A stretch of DNA of 64,000 nt from Spirochaetales bacterium (GTDB taxonomy: Bacteria; Spirochaetota; Spirochaetia; JABMQR01). The stretch covers positions 1 to 64,000 of the forward strand of contig JAGYPA010000012.1 in NCBI GenBank assembly GCA_018399255.1, given 5' to 3'. Of this stretch, positions 7,251 through 16,200 are shown piece after piece. Position numbers and translations under genes: made by a program. The number at the start of each line of letters is the position of its first letter. Position 1 is the first letter of the stretch. The notes under the pieces were generated by a model. The model worked only from the letters and a program-made list of their open reading frames with translations, made no database searches and had not been told where the DNA came from.

Positions 7251-9077
7251 TTAATATGTAAAACTGCTTTCAAGCAGCTCCTCAGGAATCGAAGTCTCCA
7301 TTTTAACCAGTTCATTAAAAATAAAGTCAAGGTTGAGGATAGCCAGCAGAACATGGTTCTCATCGAAAAGCGGCTGGGCACTGGTAATAATCAGCCGTTC
7401 GGTATATTGGGAAAAATAGAGATCCGAAGTATATGGCTCCTGTGTAGAGGAAACATGCTTGAACCACTCTCTTTCAACAAAATTCTTGTTCTTGATATTT
7501 CTGAAAAACACACGCTCACCGTGCTGAGTATGCACCTGGCTGAGTCTTTCTCCCTTCAGGTTAGTCACTGCTGCAAACTGTATCGAGGGCTCCCTTTTAA
7601 GCAGATCATTGAGGATAACCTGAATTCTGTCCGCATTCAGATGCTCCATCTCAAGGCGACTGGAGATTCTGAGGGCGATCTTCTTGGCAAAGTGGTTGGC
7701 ATTTCTGATAGCCGCAGAGAAATTTGATTCGAACAGGCGGGGAATATGATGACGGGCCTGGGTTATCAGCTCATCAGTAGAAATGCTCGTTATTCTCCCC
7801 TGCTGATACTGTTCCATTACCCAATTGTATATCGGCTTTACTCCGGGATGCCGCTTGCTGACGGGTTCTGTCTCACCTCTGATAATTGATGCAACATTAT
7901 CATTGAGCCAGCGGGCAATTCCGGCCATGCCGGACTTATCAGTAACCATAACTCGCAGGGGGCGATTAAGAATCTTACCGGTATCAAAAATATTGTAAAT
8001 CTCCTCATTTTTCAGCAGACCATCGGCATGTATGCCGGCTCTGGTCGTATTGAAATCATCTCCTACAAATGGATAGTTGCCTGGAACTGATGCTTTGATC
8101 TCATGCTTATAGTAATCGGATATTTCGTTGATAATCGAGAGATCCATACCGTCTTCCGTTCCGCACAGACCGGCATACTCGATGACGGCCCCCTCGAGCG
8201 GAGGATTCCCGGTGCGTTCACCAAATCCCAGCAGGCTCGCATTAAGGGAAGACACCCCGTAAAGCCAGGCTGTTGCGGCATTTGTGTGGACTTTATGAAA
8301 ATCATTATGTCCATGCCACTCCAGATATTCTGCAGGATACCCTATCCGGTGCCGGAAGGCGTGCACCATTTTTGGAATTGATCGGGGCAGAACCGCTCCC
8401 GGATAAGAAATTCCATAACCCATAGTATCGCATAATCGTACTTTAACCGGAATCCCTGCCTCCTCGGAAAGCCTCAGCAGCTGCTGAGCAAAAGGTAGAA
8501 CAAACCCGTCAAAATCAGCCCGGGTTATATCCTCAAAATGGCAGCGAGGAATAATGCCCTGGGAAAGAGCCTCCTTTACGACTGCCAGATATTTTTCGAG
8601 AACTGCTGTTCGGGTACTTTTCATTTTAAGATAGATATGGTAATCCGAAACGGAAGTCAGAATACCCGTCTCCTTCAATCCAAAATCCTTAACCAGCACA
8701 AAATCATCGGGGTTAGCCCGGATCCACCCGGTAACTTCCGGATAGGTATGATTTTGCTCAAGACATTTCTCAACAGCCCGCTTGTCACGCTGCGAATAGA
8801 GAAAAAATTCTGTCTGACGGATAATGCCCTTCTCTCCCCCGAGCCGGTGCATAAGATCATAAAGATGGCTGATCTGCTCTACCGAATATGGAGGCCTGGC
8901 CTGCTGTCCATCCCGGAAAGTTGTATCGGTAATCCATATCGATTCAGGAACATCCATACCTGCCGTAGTGCCGTCAAAAAGAATCCGGGGTACCGCGTCA
9001 TAGGGAAACTGATCGCGAAACAGTTCCGGCTTCTTCCTCTCCACGACTTCCATTAACTGTAAATTCCGTTTCAGCAT
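7251..9077 (-). CDS. DRE-TIM metallolyase, Re-citrate synthase-like, fused to a C-terminal Cache/PDC-like domain
   Basis: Residues 45-400 of this 608-residue protein are an HMGL-like (isopropylmalate/homocitrate synthase) barrel: ITDTTFRDGQQARPPY at 49, an HFED loop near 180, and the metal-binding HGHNDFH at 255. The LeuA regulatory domain is missing. The opening motif recalls Re-type citrate synthases of anaerobes, which join acetyl-CoA and oxaloacetate; homocitrate or citramalate synthesis remain options. Residues about 485-592 look like a Cache/PDC ligand sensor (FAAVTNLKGERLS, FVEREWFKHV, PYTSDLYFSQYT, then a hydrophobic ILNLDFIFNEL strand), yet there is no signal peptide or membrane helix, so the sensor would be cytoplasmic. 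Start: ATG 9077 after GGTGGTGG, preferred to 9113. A strong promoter lies 78 bases upstream. Confidence 0.8.
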   Translation of the reverse strand: MLKRNLQLMEVVERKKPELFRDQFPYDAVPRILFDGTTAGMDVPESIWITDTTFRDGQQARPPYSVEQISHLYDLMHRLGGEKGIIRQTEFFLYSQRDKRAVEKCLEQNHTYPEVTGWIRANPDDFVLVKDFGLKETGILTSVSDYHIYLKMKSTRTAVLEKYLAVVKEALSQGIIPRCHFEDITRADFDGFVLPFAQQLLRLSEEAGIPVKVRLCDTMGYGISYPGAVLPRSIPKMVHAFRHRIGYPAEYLEWHGHNDFHKVHTNAATAWLYGVSSLNASLLGFGERTGNPPLEGAVIEYAGLCGTEDGMDLSIINEISDYYKHEIKASVPGNYPFVGDDFNTTRAGIHADGLLKNEEIYNIFDTGKILNRPLRVMVTDKSGMAGIARWLNDNVASIIRGETEPVSKRHPGVKPIYNWVMEQYQQGRITSISTDELITQARHHIPRLFESNFSAAIRNANHFAKKIALRISSRLEMEHLNADRIQVILNDLLKREPSIQFAAVTNLKGERLSQVHTQHGERVFFRNIKNKNFVEREWFKHVSSTQEPYTSDLYFSQYTERLIITSAQPLFDENHVLLAILNLDFIFNELVKMETSIPEELLESSFTY

Positions 9078-9154
9078 ATAACCACCACCATATTTATTTA
9101 CGCAATACAGCAATTCGACAAATTGCGCCTATATTTGCTTATTTTCTGTCCTAT

Positions 9155-9182
9155 ATTATACGACTAATAAGAATATTATCAA
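9155..9182 (-). promoter_or_regulatory. Sigma-70 type promoter for the HMGL-Cache gene
   Basis: TTGATA, a 16-base spacer and a perfect TATAAT on the minus strand. The expected transcript start is near 9148, giving a leader of about 70 bases before the ATG at 9077. Confidence 0.75.
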
Positions 9183-9443
9183 GTGAAATTCATTTTTCAA
9201 CAAACCTTTTTTTCAACAAACCTACAGTCAGGCACAAAGCCCGCCGCTTCTCGCACTTCATGACATATCAAGATTCTGCAAATATCCACTTATAAAAATA
9301 ATCTTGCCATGCGACGACTGGGGTGGTACCATGTATATAAAACATAGAAGTTATTATCCTGTCAAAAACAGCTCGTGCAAGATTTCTTATGATTCTCAAA
9401 TTGTGAATTTTTTCCATGAGCCGGAAAGACAAAAGGGGGATGT
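9183..9443. other. Intergenic region before the coiled-coil lipoprotein
   Basis: Together with the leader and promoter of the HMGL-Cache gene this is a 366-base stretch without a gene (9078-9443). It holds a direct repeat TTTTTCAACAAACCT at 9193 and 9209 (16-base period). I find no convincing -35/-10 pair for the plus-strand lipoprotein. The small minus-strand ORF at 9268-9519 has no ribosome site and overlaps the lipoprotein gene, so I leave it out. Confidence 0.5.
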
Positions 9444-10067
9444 ATGAGAAATTGGAAACTGAAAAGCCTTGCTGCAGCGGCTGCAATTGGAGTACTGTTA
9501 CTTTCCGGCTGCGTATCAACCGATCAGATCAGCAAACTTGCTGACGACGCCTTGGTTGCAGAGCTGCGACTCTCCGCTATCGAAACACAAACTGCAGATA
9601 TGAAAGCAGCTTTCCAGACCGTAGCCAAAGCGGAAGAGCTTGAGGCTCTTTCGGCTGAGCTTCAGAAAACACGTCAGGAAGTTGCAGAAGAGATGAATGC
9701 GGCTGCTGCACAGGCATCTGAAGAAATTCTTGCTGTGCGCCAGGAAACAACTGCCGCGATGAATACGGCAATAGCACAGGTCTCCGATGAGATTATTGCT
9801 TTGCGGCAGGAAACGGCCGACATCATCAGAAATTATACAAAAAATGAGAGTTTCACCCAGCTTGCGGATCGGGTTACCCTGCTTGAAAATGAACTTGCCC
9901 TGATCCAGGAAGTGATCGGAAACCTTGCCGCCTATGGCGAATATACAGACAGCGAGGATTTCCTTGCCTTCCTCTATGGCCTTGTCGACATTTACGACAC
10001 CCTGGAAGTAGTAGAAAGAAACCTGCTCAACCTGAAGGAAGCCATGCGATTGTTTGTTGCGGAATAA
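9444..10067 (+). CDS. Coiled-coil lipoprotein
   Basis: The 207-residue product starts MRNWKLKSLAAAAAIGVLLLSGC, a lipoprotein signal with lipobox LSGC, so the mature protein would be anchored by its N-terminal cysteine. Residues about 30-150 are a long alpha-helical coiled coil with an internal duplication: AAAQASEEILAVRQETTAAMN is echoed by IAQVSDEIIALRQETADII about 20 residues later. The remainder is helical too. This resembles Lpp-like or tail-fibre-like spacer proteins in shape only; I recognise no family. A strong GGGGG ribosome site precedes the ATG. It is a single gene facing the convergent acyl-CoA ligase. Confidence 0.75.
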   Translation: MRNWKLKSLAAAAAIGVLLLSGCVSTDQISKLADDALVAELRLSAIETQTADMKAAFQTVAKAEELEALSAELQKTRQEVAEEMNAAAAQASEEILAVRQETTAAMNTAIAQVSDEIIALRQETADIIRNYTKNESFTQLADRVTLLENELALIQEVIGNLAAYGEYTDSEDFLAFLYGLVDIYDTLEVVERNLLNLKEAMRLFVAE

Positions 10068-10082
10068 AAAGCCCGCTCCCCC

Positions 10083-10120
10083 CTGACCTGCAAGCCCTGT
10101 CAGTGCAGCCGGCAGGTCAG
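10083..10120. terminator. Hairpin between convergent lipoprotein and acyl-CoA ligase genes
   Basis: CTGACCTGC and GCAGGTCAG form nine-base arms. On the minus strand the stem is followed at a distance by GGGCTTTTTATT; on the plus strand by AGATTTTC. It probably serves both genes, though neither T run is ideal. Confidence 0.45.
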
Positions 10121-10132
10121 AGATTTTCACCA

Positions 10133-12067
10133 TCAGGATTCAATTCCGAAAAGCTCTTTAACAGCAGCCATATTACGCTCGTTGAAGAAGTTTTTTTCGA
10201 CATACATGGCATCTATGCGATCCTTGTATAACTCAGCAGCCTTATACCTGACAAGCTTCATGGTAGAGTTGATGAGCCCGTCATCCTCGGAAAACTCCTT
10301 GGGAATTATCTCAAATACGGCTGGAATCCACTGGGCAGATACTGATGCCTTGATTTCGGGTTCAAACGCATAGAGCGCTTTGCGAATTACTTCCAGAGCT
10401 TCCCTGGCTGTCCTTGCCGATGAGGCCTCCAAAACCTTCCTTGTCGGTTCTACCTGAAGGGTAACCAGACCGGTTGTATAGTTCTTATGATCATTGTAGA
10501 CCATAATCTGGCTGACCAGATCACAGTTGTTGACAATAGCCTCTTCAATCTCCTCAGGTGAGTATTTTTCTCCGTCTGGTGAGATAAGCAGGGCTTTGGC
10601 CCGTCCGGTGACAACCAGAAAACCGTCCCTGTCGTAGTACCCGAGATCTCCCGTCCAGAGCCATCCATCCCTCAAAACCTCTTCAGATGCTGCGGGATTC
10701 TTGAAATAGCCCTTCATTACATTATCACCCTGAATAACAATTTCCCCGCGCTCACCCTGCCCGGCTTCTGTGATTTCGTCCTTCATTATCCTGCAGACCA
10801 CATTAGGAGCTACCATACCGCTCGTCCCGAATTTATGCTTGTGCGGAGCATTGGAACAGATGACAGGCGCTGCTTCGGTGAGGCCGTACCCCTGAAAAAT
10901 CGGCATCCCTATGGCGGCAAAGAAATCCTGCTGCCTGACCTCGAGCAGAGCTCCGCCGCCGACGCAGAATTCGATCCTGCTGCCGAAGACTTCTCTGAGT
11001 TTAGGAAAAATCAGCTTTGATGCCAGAAAATAGGGAATTGCCGTGGCAATTTTTGTCCTCAATCCCAGTCCCGGTTTCGCCGAACCATCTCCATTACGGC
11101 GGATACCGGCAGTCAGTCCGGCGCTGAAAATTTTCTCGATCAGCCCTCCCTTTTCCGCTATGCCAGCCGCCATTTTCTTCATAAAGTTACCTGATATTGC
11201 CGGAACTGTCATAACAAAATGGGGATTAACCTCTTTCAGGTTTTTGGGGAGATTTCTGATGATATTCAGGCTGCCCCCCCGGGCATCTACAAAATGCATG
11301 GTAATACCCCGCAGCAATGAAGCATACAGTCCGACAGTATGAGCGAATGAGTGGTCAAGAGGCAGGACGATCAGGGTTTCATAGACAGCATCGGGCAATC
11401 GGAACAGTTCTACCGAATCAGTCGCATTTGCGAAGTAGTTCTTGTGGGTCAGCATGATGCCCTTGGGGTTTCCTGTGGTACCCGAGGTATAGCAGATATT
11501 GACCAGATCCTCCTCGCTGATGCTCTTTTCCAGCTTGGAAACCAGCTCCGGTTTCTTCTTCAGAGCTTTTTCACCTTCCGACAGAAGGGCGGAATAGAGA
11601 ATAACAGCCTCTCCGCGGCCGACTCCCAAGTCTTTTTCAACTTGCAGAAGGTTAGAATCTTCCTCGTCAAGGTACACGAGGAGCGGTTTTTTTTCAAAAC
11701 TGGCATACGCCTGGGAAACTTTCTTTATGGTATTGCTGGATACGATAAAGCCGCCGGCTTCAGAATGGTTGATGCGAAAGGCTATTTCTTCCGGGGTCAG
11801 TTTGATAGACATCGGAACCGAGACGCAGGCAGCCTTGACAACGCCGAATTCTCCTGCTACCCACTGAGGTCTGCCTTCAGCAAGAATTCCCACTGCTGTA
11901 TTACGTTTGAATCCCCGTGCAATAAGGGCTGCAGCAACTTGGTCCGACTCGTGATCTATATCAGCAAAGGTCCAGGGTTTCCAGCCCTCGTCAGTCTTCA
12001 TTGTGGTATATGCCCGTCCCGGATATCGCCGGGCCGCTTCATGCAGCAGTCGTATTATGGTCTTCAT
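10133..12067 (-). CDS. Long-chain fatty-acid--CoA ligase (AMP-forming)
   Basis: This 644-residue cytoplasmic enzyme has the full acyl-adenylate-forming set: the P-loop YTSGTTGNPKGIMLTHKN near residue 193, YGLTEAAPV near 395, and the hinge region TGDLGYYDRDGFLVVTGRAK followed by SPDGEKYSPEEIEE. It activates a fatty acid with ATP and loads it on CoA. Length and the long C-terminal helical part match bacterial long-chain ligases that salvage exogenous fatty acids, expected for spirochaetes. The ATG at 12067 has GGGAGGAAAATC before it. A palindrome at the predicted transcript start suggests repressor control. Confidence 0.88.
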   Translation of the reverse strand: MKTIIRLLHEAARRYPGRAYTTMKTDEGWKPWTFADIDHESDQVAAALIARGFKRNTAVGILAEGRPQWVAGEFGVVKAACVSVPMSIKLTPEEIAFRINHSEAGGFIVSSNTIKKVSQAYASFEKKPLLVYLDEEDSNLLQVEKDLGVGRGEAVILYSALLSEGEKALKKKPELVSKLEKSISEEDLVNICYTSGTTGNPKGIMLTHKNYFANATDSVELFRLPDAVYETLIVLPLDHSFAHTVGLYASLLRGITMHFVDARGGSLNIIRNLPKNLKEVNPHFVMTVPAISGNFMKKMAAGIAEKGGLIEKIFSAGLTAGIRRNGDGSAKPGLGLRTKIATAIPYFLASKLIFPKLREVFGSRIEFCVGGGALLEVRQQDFFAAIGMPIFQGYGLTEAAPVICSNAPHKHKFGTSGMVAPNVVCRIMKDEITEAGQGERGEIVIQGDNVMKGYFKNPAASEEVLRDGWLWTGDLGYYDRDGFLVVTGRAKALLISPDGEKYSPEEIEEAIVNNCDLVSQIMVYNDHKNYTTGLVTLQVEPTRKVLEASSARTAREALEVIRKALYAFEPEIKASVSAQWIPAVFEIIPKEFSEDDGLINSTMKLVRYKAAELYKDRIDAMYVEKNFFNERNMAAVKELFGIES

Positions 12068-12103
12068 GATTTTCCTCCCTTTCCCAATTTCGGCATGTAT
12101 CTG

Positions 12104-12118
12104 TGAAAACGCTTTTCA
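12104..12118. promoter_or_regulatory. cre/LacI-type palindrome at the acyl-CoA ligase transcription start
   Basis: TGAAAACGCTTTTCA has perfect six-base arms around CGC and resembles operators of the LacI/CcpA family. It lies right at the start expected from the promoter at 12125-12154, where a bound protein would repress. Confidence 0.5.
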
Positions 12119-12124
12119 TTCTAC

Positions 12125-12154
12125 TATATACTGATTTGAGCAGTTTAACCACAA
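12125..12154 (-). promoter_or_regulatory. Candidate promoter of the acyl-CoA ligase
   Basis: TTGTGG, an 18-base spacer and TATATA on the minus strand; a shifted reading, TGGTTA with 17 bases to TATAGT, is equally possible. The expected start is near 12118. Confidence 0.45.
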
Positions 12155-12170
12155 AAAATCGGGGTTGAAT

Positions 12171-13184
12171 TCAGGATGACTTACTCCTGTCGAGATACCA
12201 GAGAATGGTTTTTCTGAGACCCTCATCAACCGGAGTCCGGGGAGACCATCCCAGTTCTTTTCTGATTTTTTCTGTATTCAGGGCATAGCGCTGATCATGT
12301 CCCTTCCTATCCTTCACAAACACCAGCCGACTGAGCAGCTGTTTCTTGGAAAGCCCGGCTTCATCCGCTGTCATGCAGCAGAGCAGCTGGAGAAGATCGA
12401 GATTCCGGTACTCCATTCCGCTGCCGACAGCATACCGTTCGCCCACCCTCCCTTTCTGCAGGATCACCCAGACGGCCTCGGCATGATCACCCGCAAACAG
12501 CCACTCTCGAACCTGGAGTCCGTCACCGTAAAGCGGCAGGGGGCGACCGTCAAGCATACGCTGTATCATGGAGGGTATCATTTTCTCCTCATGCTGATTG
12601 GGTCCGTAATTATTGGAGCTGTAGGATATGGTTAACGGAAGGCCGTAGGTATGGAAAAAGGAGGAAGCCAGATTGTCAGCCGCTGCTTTGGTTGCAGCAT
12701 AGGGATTTCGCGGATTATAGGGGGATTCTTCTGAGAATTTCCCTCTTTGACCGAGCGAACCGAATACCTCATCAGTACTGATCTGATGAAAGAGCACATC
12801 GGTACGTTCCTTCCAGAAGGTCTTAGCCGCTTCGAGCAGCGTAAACGTTCCGGTTATGTTAGTTTTTACAAATCTGCCCGGGTCGGATATAGCTGAATCA
12901 ACATGGGTTTCCGCGGCAAAGTTTATTACCGTATCGATATCGTAAACCTTGAAAACTCTTTCAAGATGTAGAGTGTCACAGATATCACCCTGTTCAAAAA
13001 AAAACCTTGTTCTGCCGTACGATTTTTCAAGCACGGCAAGATTCGACAGGTTTCCGGCATACGTGAGGAGATCGTACACCACCACCCGCCCGCTGAATGA
13101 TTTCGAACTGAAGAGACGATGAACAAAGTGGGACCCGATGAACCCGGCTCCACCGGTTACGAGCAAATTTTCAAGCTTTCTCAT
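12171..13184 (-). CDS. rfbB: dTDP-glucose 4,6-dehydratase
   Basis: The 337-residue protein is an extended short-chain dehydrogenase: NAD-binding GGAGFIGSHF at residue 11, a DICD segment, HVDSAISDP, the catalytic STDEVFGSLG stretch and the YAATKAAADN motif with catalytic Tyr and Lys. It converts dTDP-glucose to dTDP-4-keto-6-deoxyglucose, the branch point to rhamnose and other deoxy sugars of surface glycans. Its usual partners (rfbA, rfbC, rfbD) are not nearby, so it acts with genes elsewhere or makes another 6-deoxy sugar. It follows the sugar module on the same strand but after a 113-base gap, so it need not be co-transcribed. Confidence 0.88.
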   Translation of the reverse strand: MRKLENLLVTGGAGFIGSHFVHRLFSSKSFSGRVVVYDLLTYAGNLSNLAVLEKSYGRTRFFFEQGDICDTLHLERVFKVYDIDTVINFAAETHVDSAISDPGRFVKTNITGTFTLLEAAKTFWKERTDVLFHQISTDEVFGSLGQRGKFSEESPYNPRNPYAATKAAADNLASSFFHTYGLPLTISYSSNNYGPNQHEEKMIPSMIQRMLDGRPLPLYGDGLQVREWLFAGDHAEAVWVILQKGRVGERYAVGSGMEYRNLDLLQLLCCMTADEAGLSKKQLLSRLVFVKDRKGHDQRYALNTEKIRKELGWSPRTPVDEGLRKTILWYLDRSKSS

Positions 13185-13254
13185 TTGCAGTAAGTATACC
13201 GAAATTCCTTCTATTGGGGAAATGGTTTCAGCAGGGGCTTTTTAAAAATCGCCA

Positions 13255-13286
13255 ATTTTTTGCAAGGAACGGATTTTTTGCAAGGA
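13255..13286. repeat. Direct repeat ATTTTTTGCAAGGA
   Basis: Two identical 14-base copies with an 18-base period lie just after the end of the GH65 gene on the minus strand, read as TCCTTGCAAAAAAT. No stable hairpin is formed, so this is not an intrinsic terminator. Confidence 0.6.
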
Positions 13287-13297
13287 GTCTGTCGGAC

Positions 13298-16200
13298 TTA
13301 CCCGGCAGCAAAGAGGAAAGCAAGCTGATCAACGGTAATGCCGGCTAGATCATCAGCCAGAATATCACAGGAAAGGGTACTTACTGCGGCCCCGATACCA
13401 ATAGACTTCATTCCTGCAGCCTGTATGCCAGCTATGCCTGGAGGGGCATCCTCAAATCCCGCACACTCATCGGGAAGGCATCCAATTCCTTCTGCCGCCC
13501 TGATAAATATTTCCGGGTCCGGCTTGCCCTGCTCCACCTCCCCTACCGGGACAATATAATCGAGCAAGCTTATAAGATCCAGCTGCCTGATAATATATTC
13601 CGCATTGCGGCTGGCTGATGCGACGGCTATCCGGATTCCCTGCTTTTTCAGCTGTATCAGGAGTTCCCGGGTTCCCGGAAGCAGATCATCGGCTGAGAGT
13701 TTTGCAAGCGAATCCCTGTATTGTGAATTTTTTCTCTCCATAAGCATCGATATCTGGTTTTCATCGAGTTCGACTCCGTTTTCTGCCAGAATAATCATAA
13801 GAGATTCACGTCTGGACACTCCACGCAGACGCTGATTAACTGAATGATCAAATTTCCAGTTATTATCATCGGCGAGCTGCTTCCAGGCTTCATAATGATA
13901 GATATCGGTCGAGGTTATCACTCCATCGAGATCAAATACTGCTCCGCGAAATTCCGGTCCAGTCTGAACAGCTGTCAGTTTTCTGCCAATCGTCAGCGGG
14001 CGTCCGCGATGCATAATTTCTACAGAAACATTTTGCCGGTCATGTTCTGCCGATAACAGCTCCTCTCCGGAACGGTCAGTTTCATCGAGAAGCTGATAGG
14101 TGGTCGTCTGACTGTCCATATGAACGGCTAGTGATCCTTTCGCGGTTTTCAACCTGAAACTCAGAGTTTGCCAGTGCTCAGGGAATGCGTGCGGGTATAA
14201 CGAGGGGGTTCCGTTATGATATCGGACCCCGGCGAACCCGAAAAGCGTCAGCATCCACGATCCAGCCATAGATGCTGTATGCAGTCCGTCTTTTGTGTTT
14301 CCCTGGAGGTTTTCCAGATCCACAAATGCGGCAGCTCTTGCATAACGTATCCCCGTATCCCTGCAGCCAAGCTCAAGAGCCATAATCCCCTGCATGCAGG
14401 CCGAAAGAGAGCTGTCACCGGTTGTCAGCGGTTCGTAAAAGTAAAAATCGCGTATTTTCTGCTGCAATGAAAACTGATCATGAAGCAGAAGGTGTACAAG
14501 GATGGCGTCTGCCTGTTTCAGTACCTGGTGTCGATATATGACAAGCGGATGATAATGAAGTAGGAGCGGATAGTTTTCGGGTGGGGTTGATTCAAAATCC
14601 CATGGTTCTCGATCTAGAAAGGTATCATCCTGAGGATGAATGCCGAGCTGTGAATCATAGGGGAGAAACATCGATTCAGCAGCCTTGCGCCAGAGCTTCT
14701 GTTCTTTATCGTCCAGCCGCAGCCGGGTGCAGAGCTTATCGAGAAAATCCGGATAGTGCTCCTTCAGGTGACTGAACCAGCAGGCTGCTTTTTTCAGGTG
14801 ATAGGCGGCCATGGCATTGGTGTAGAAGTTGTTATTCACCAGAGCTGAGTACTCATCGGGACCGGTAACCTCATTAATGCAGAACTGACTGCTTTTCCGT
14901 TTATTGAAAAATCCAAGGCTCAGCCACAGTCTGGCCGTCTCAAAAAGCATTTCCGCTCCGCCTTCCAGCATAATACTGACATCACCGGTTATTTCGACGT
15001 ACTGCAGAAGACTGTAGGCAATATCCGCGTTTATGTGATACTGAGCTGTACCGGCCGGAAAATAGGCTGACGCCTCTTGACCGTTTATTGTCCTCCATGG
15101 ATATAAGGCCCCTTTTTCGGAGAGCAGCTTCGCCTGACTGCGGGCGTGTTCAAGAATTGATATGCGGTACTTGAGCAGACTGCGGGCAATCCGGGAACTG
15201 ACATTGGTAAAAAATGGCATGGCATAGATTTCCGTATCCCAGAAGTAGTGCCCTTCATATCCGTTACCTGACAGCCCTTTTGCAGAGAGGCTGGTTTCTC
15301 CCGTCCTGCCGGCCGACTGGTAGAGTTGAAATATGTTATAACGCAGGGCTTTCTGGTATTCGGGATCACCGGCAATCCTGACATCCGCATCCTGCCAGAA
15401 TTTGCTGAGTTCCTCCTGCTGTATTTCAGCAAGCTTCTTGTAGCCCAGCTCTATGCCCTGCATCATGGCCGTACGATACTCATGGTACAAGGTATCCTCT
15501 TCGCCAGCAGGTCGAAAAGCATAGAAGAAGAGCTTTTCAACGACCAGTTCCGCTGATGCACCAGCTTGCGGAGCCGGAGAGATCAGTGTGCAGGTTTGCA
15601 GGGCGGCTTCATCAGAATCATTCTCGAAACATACCCATTCTTCAGCACCGTCGGTCTTTACTGCATACCCGTAGATAAGGGATAAATCACTCATGGCTGT
15701 CCGGTTATGGACTTGAACAGAACGATAGGCACCAAGCTGTTCGGTAGTGGTTGATACCTGCATGAGAGCTGCTTTTGCACCATGAGCTGCCGTTCGCGGA
15801 TCTGATCCGTCATGCAGGCTGGATGCTGAATTGGAAGATGACGGTACAGCGATTCCCGATACAACGGTTACCGGATGAGTTCCGCGATACGATATTTTCA
15901 GCCTGGTTCCGCCGATTCGCAGGTAGCGATAGCTAATCAGATGCTCCCAGCTTATCGTCAGCTGATCACCATTCGGACTATCCCAGACGATTTCCCGTGT
16001 AAGCACACCGGTTTTCATGTCAAGAACTCGTCTGAATCTGCGCATGGTGCCAGAATTCAGGGAGAACCGATGGCTGCCGCTGAAAACCTCAAGGTAGCGT
16101 GCATCAGGAACATCAATCATAGTCTGATTGTGTTCTGCAAATCCATACGCCTTTTCTCCATAGCAAATCGGACTCGTTTCGTAAAATCCGTTTATAAATA

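Noticed and set aside
11351-12106. 251-residue plus-strand ORF
   Set aside because: It lies wholly antisense to the acyl-CoA ligase, whose motifs are complete, and has no recognisable domain or ribosome site.
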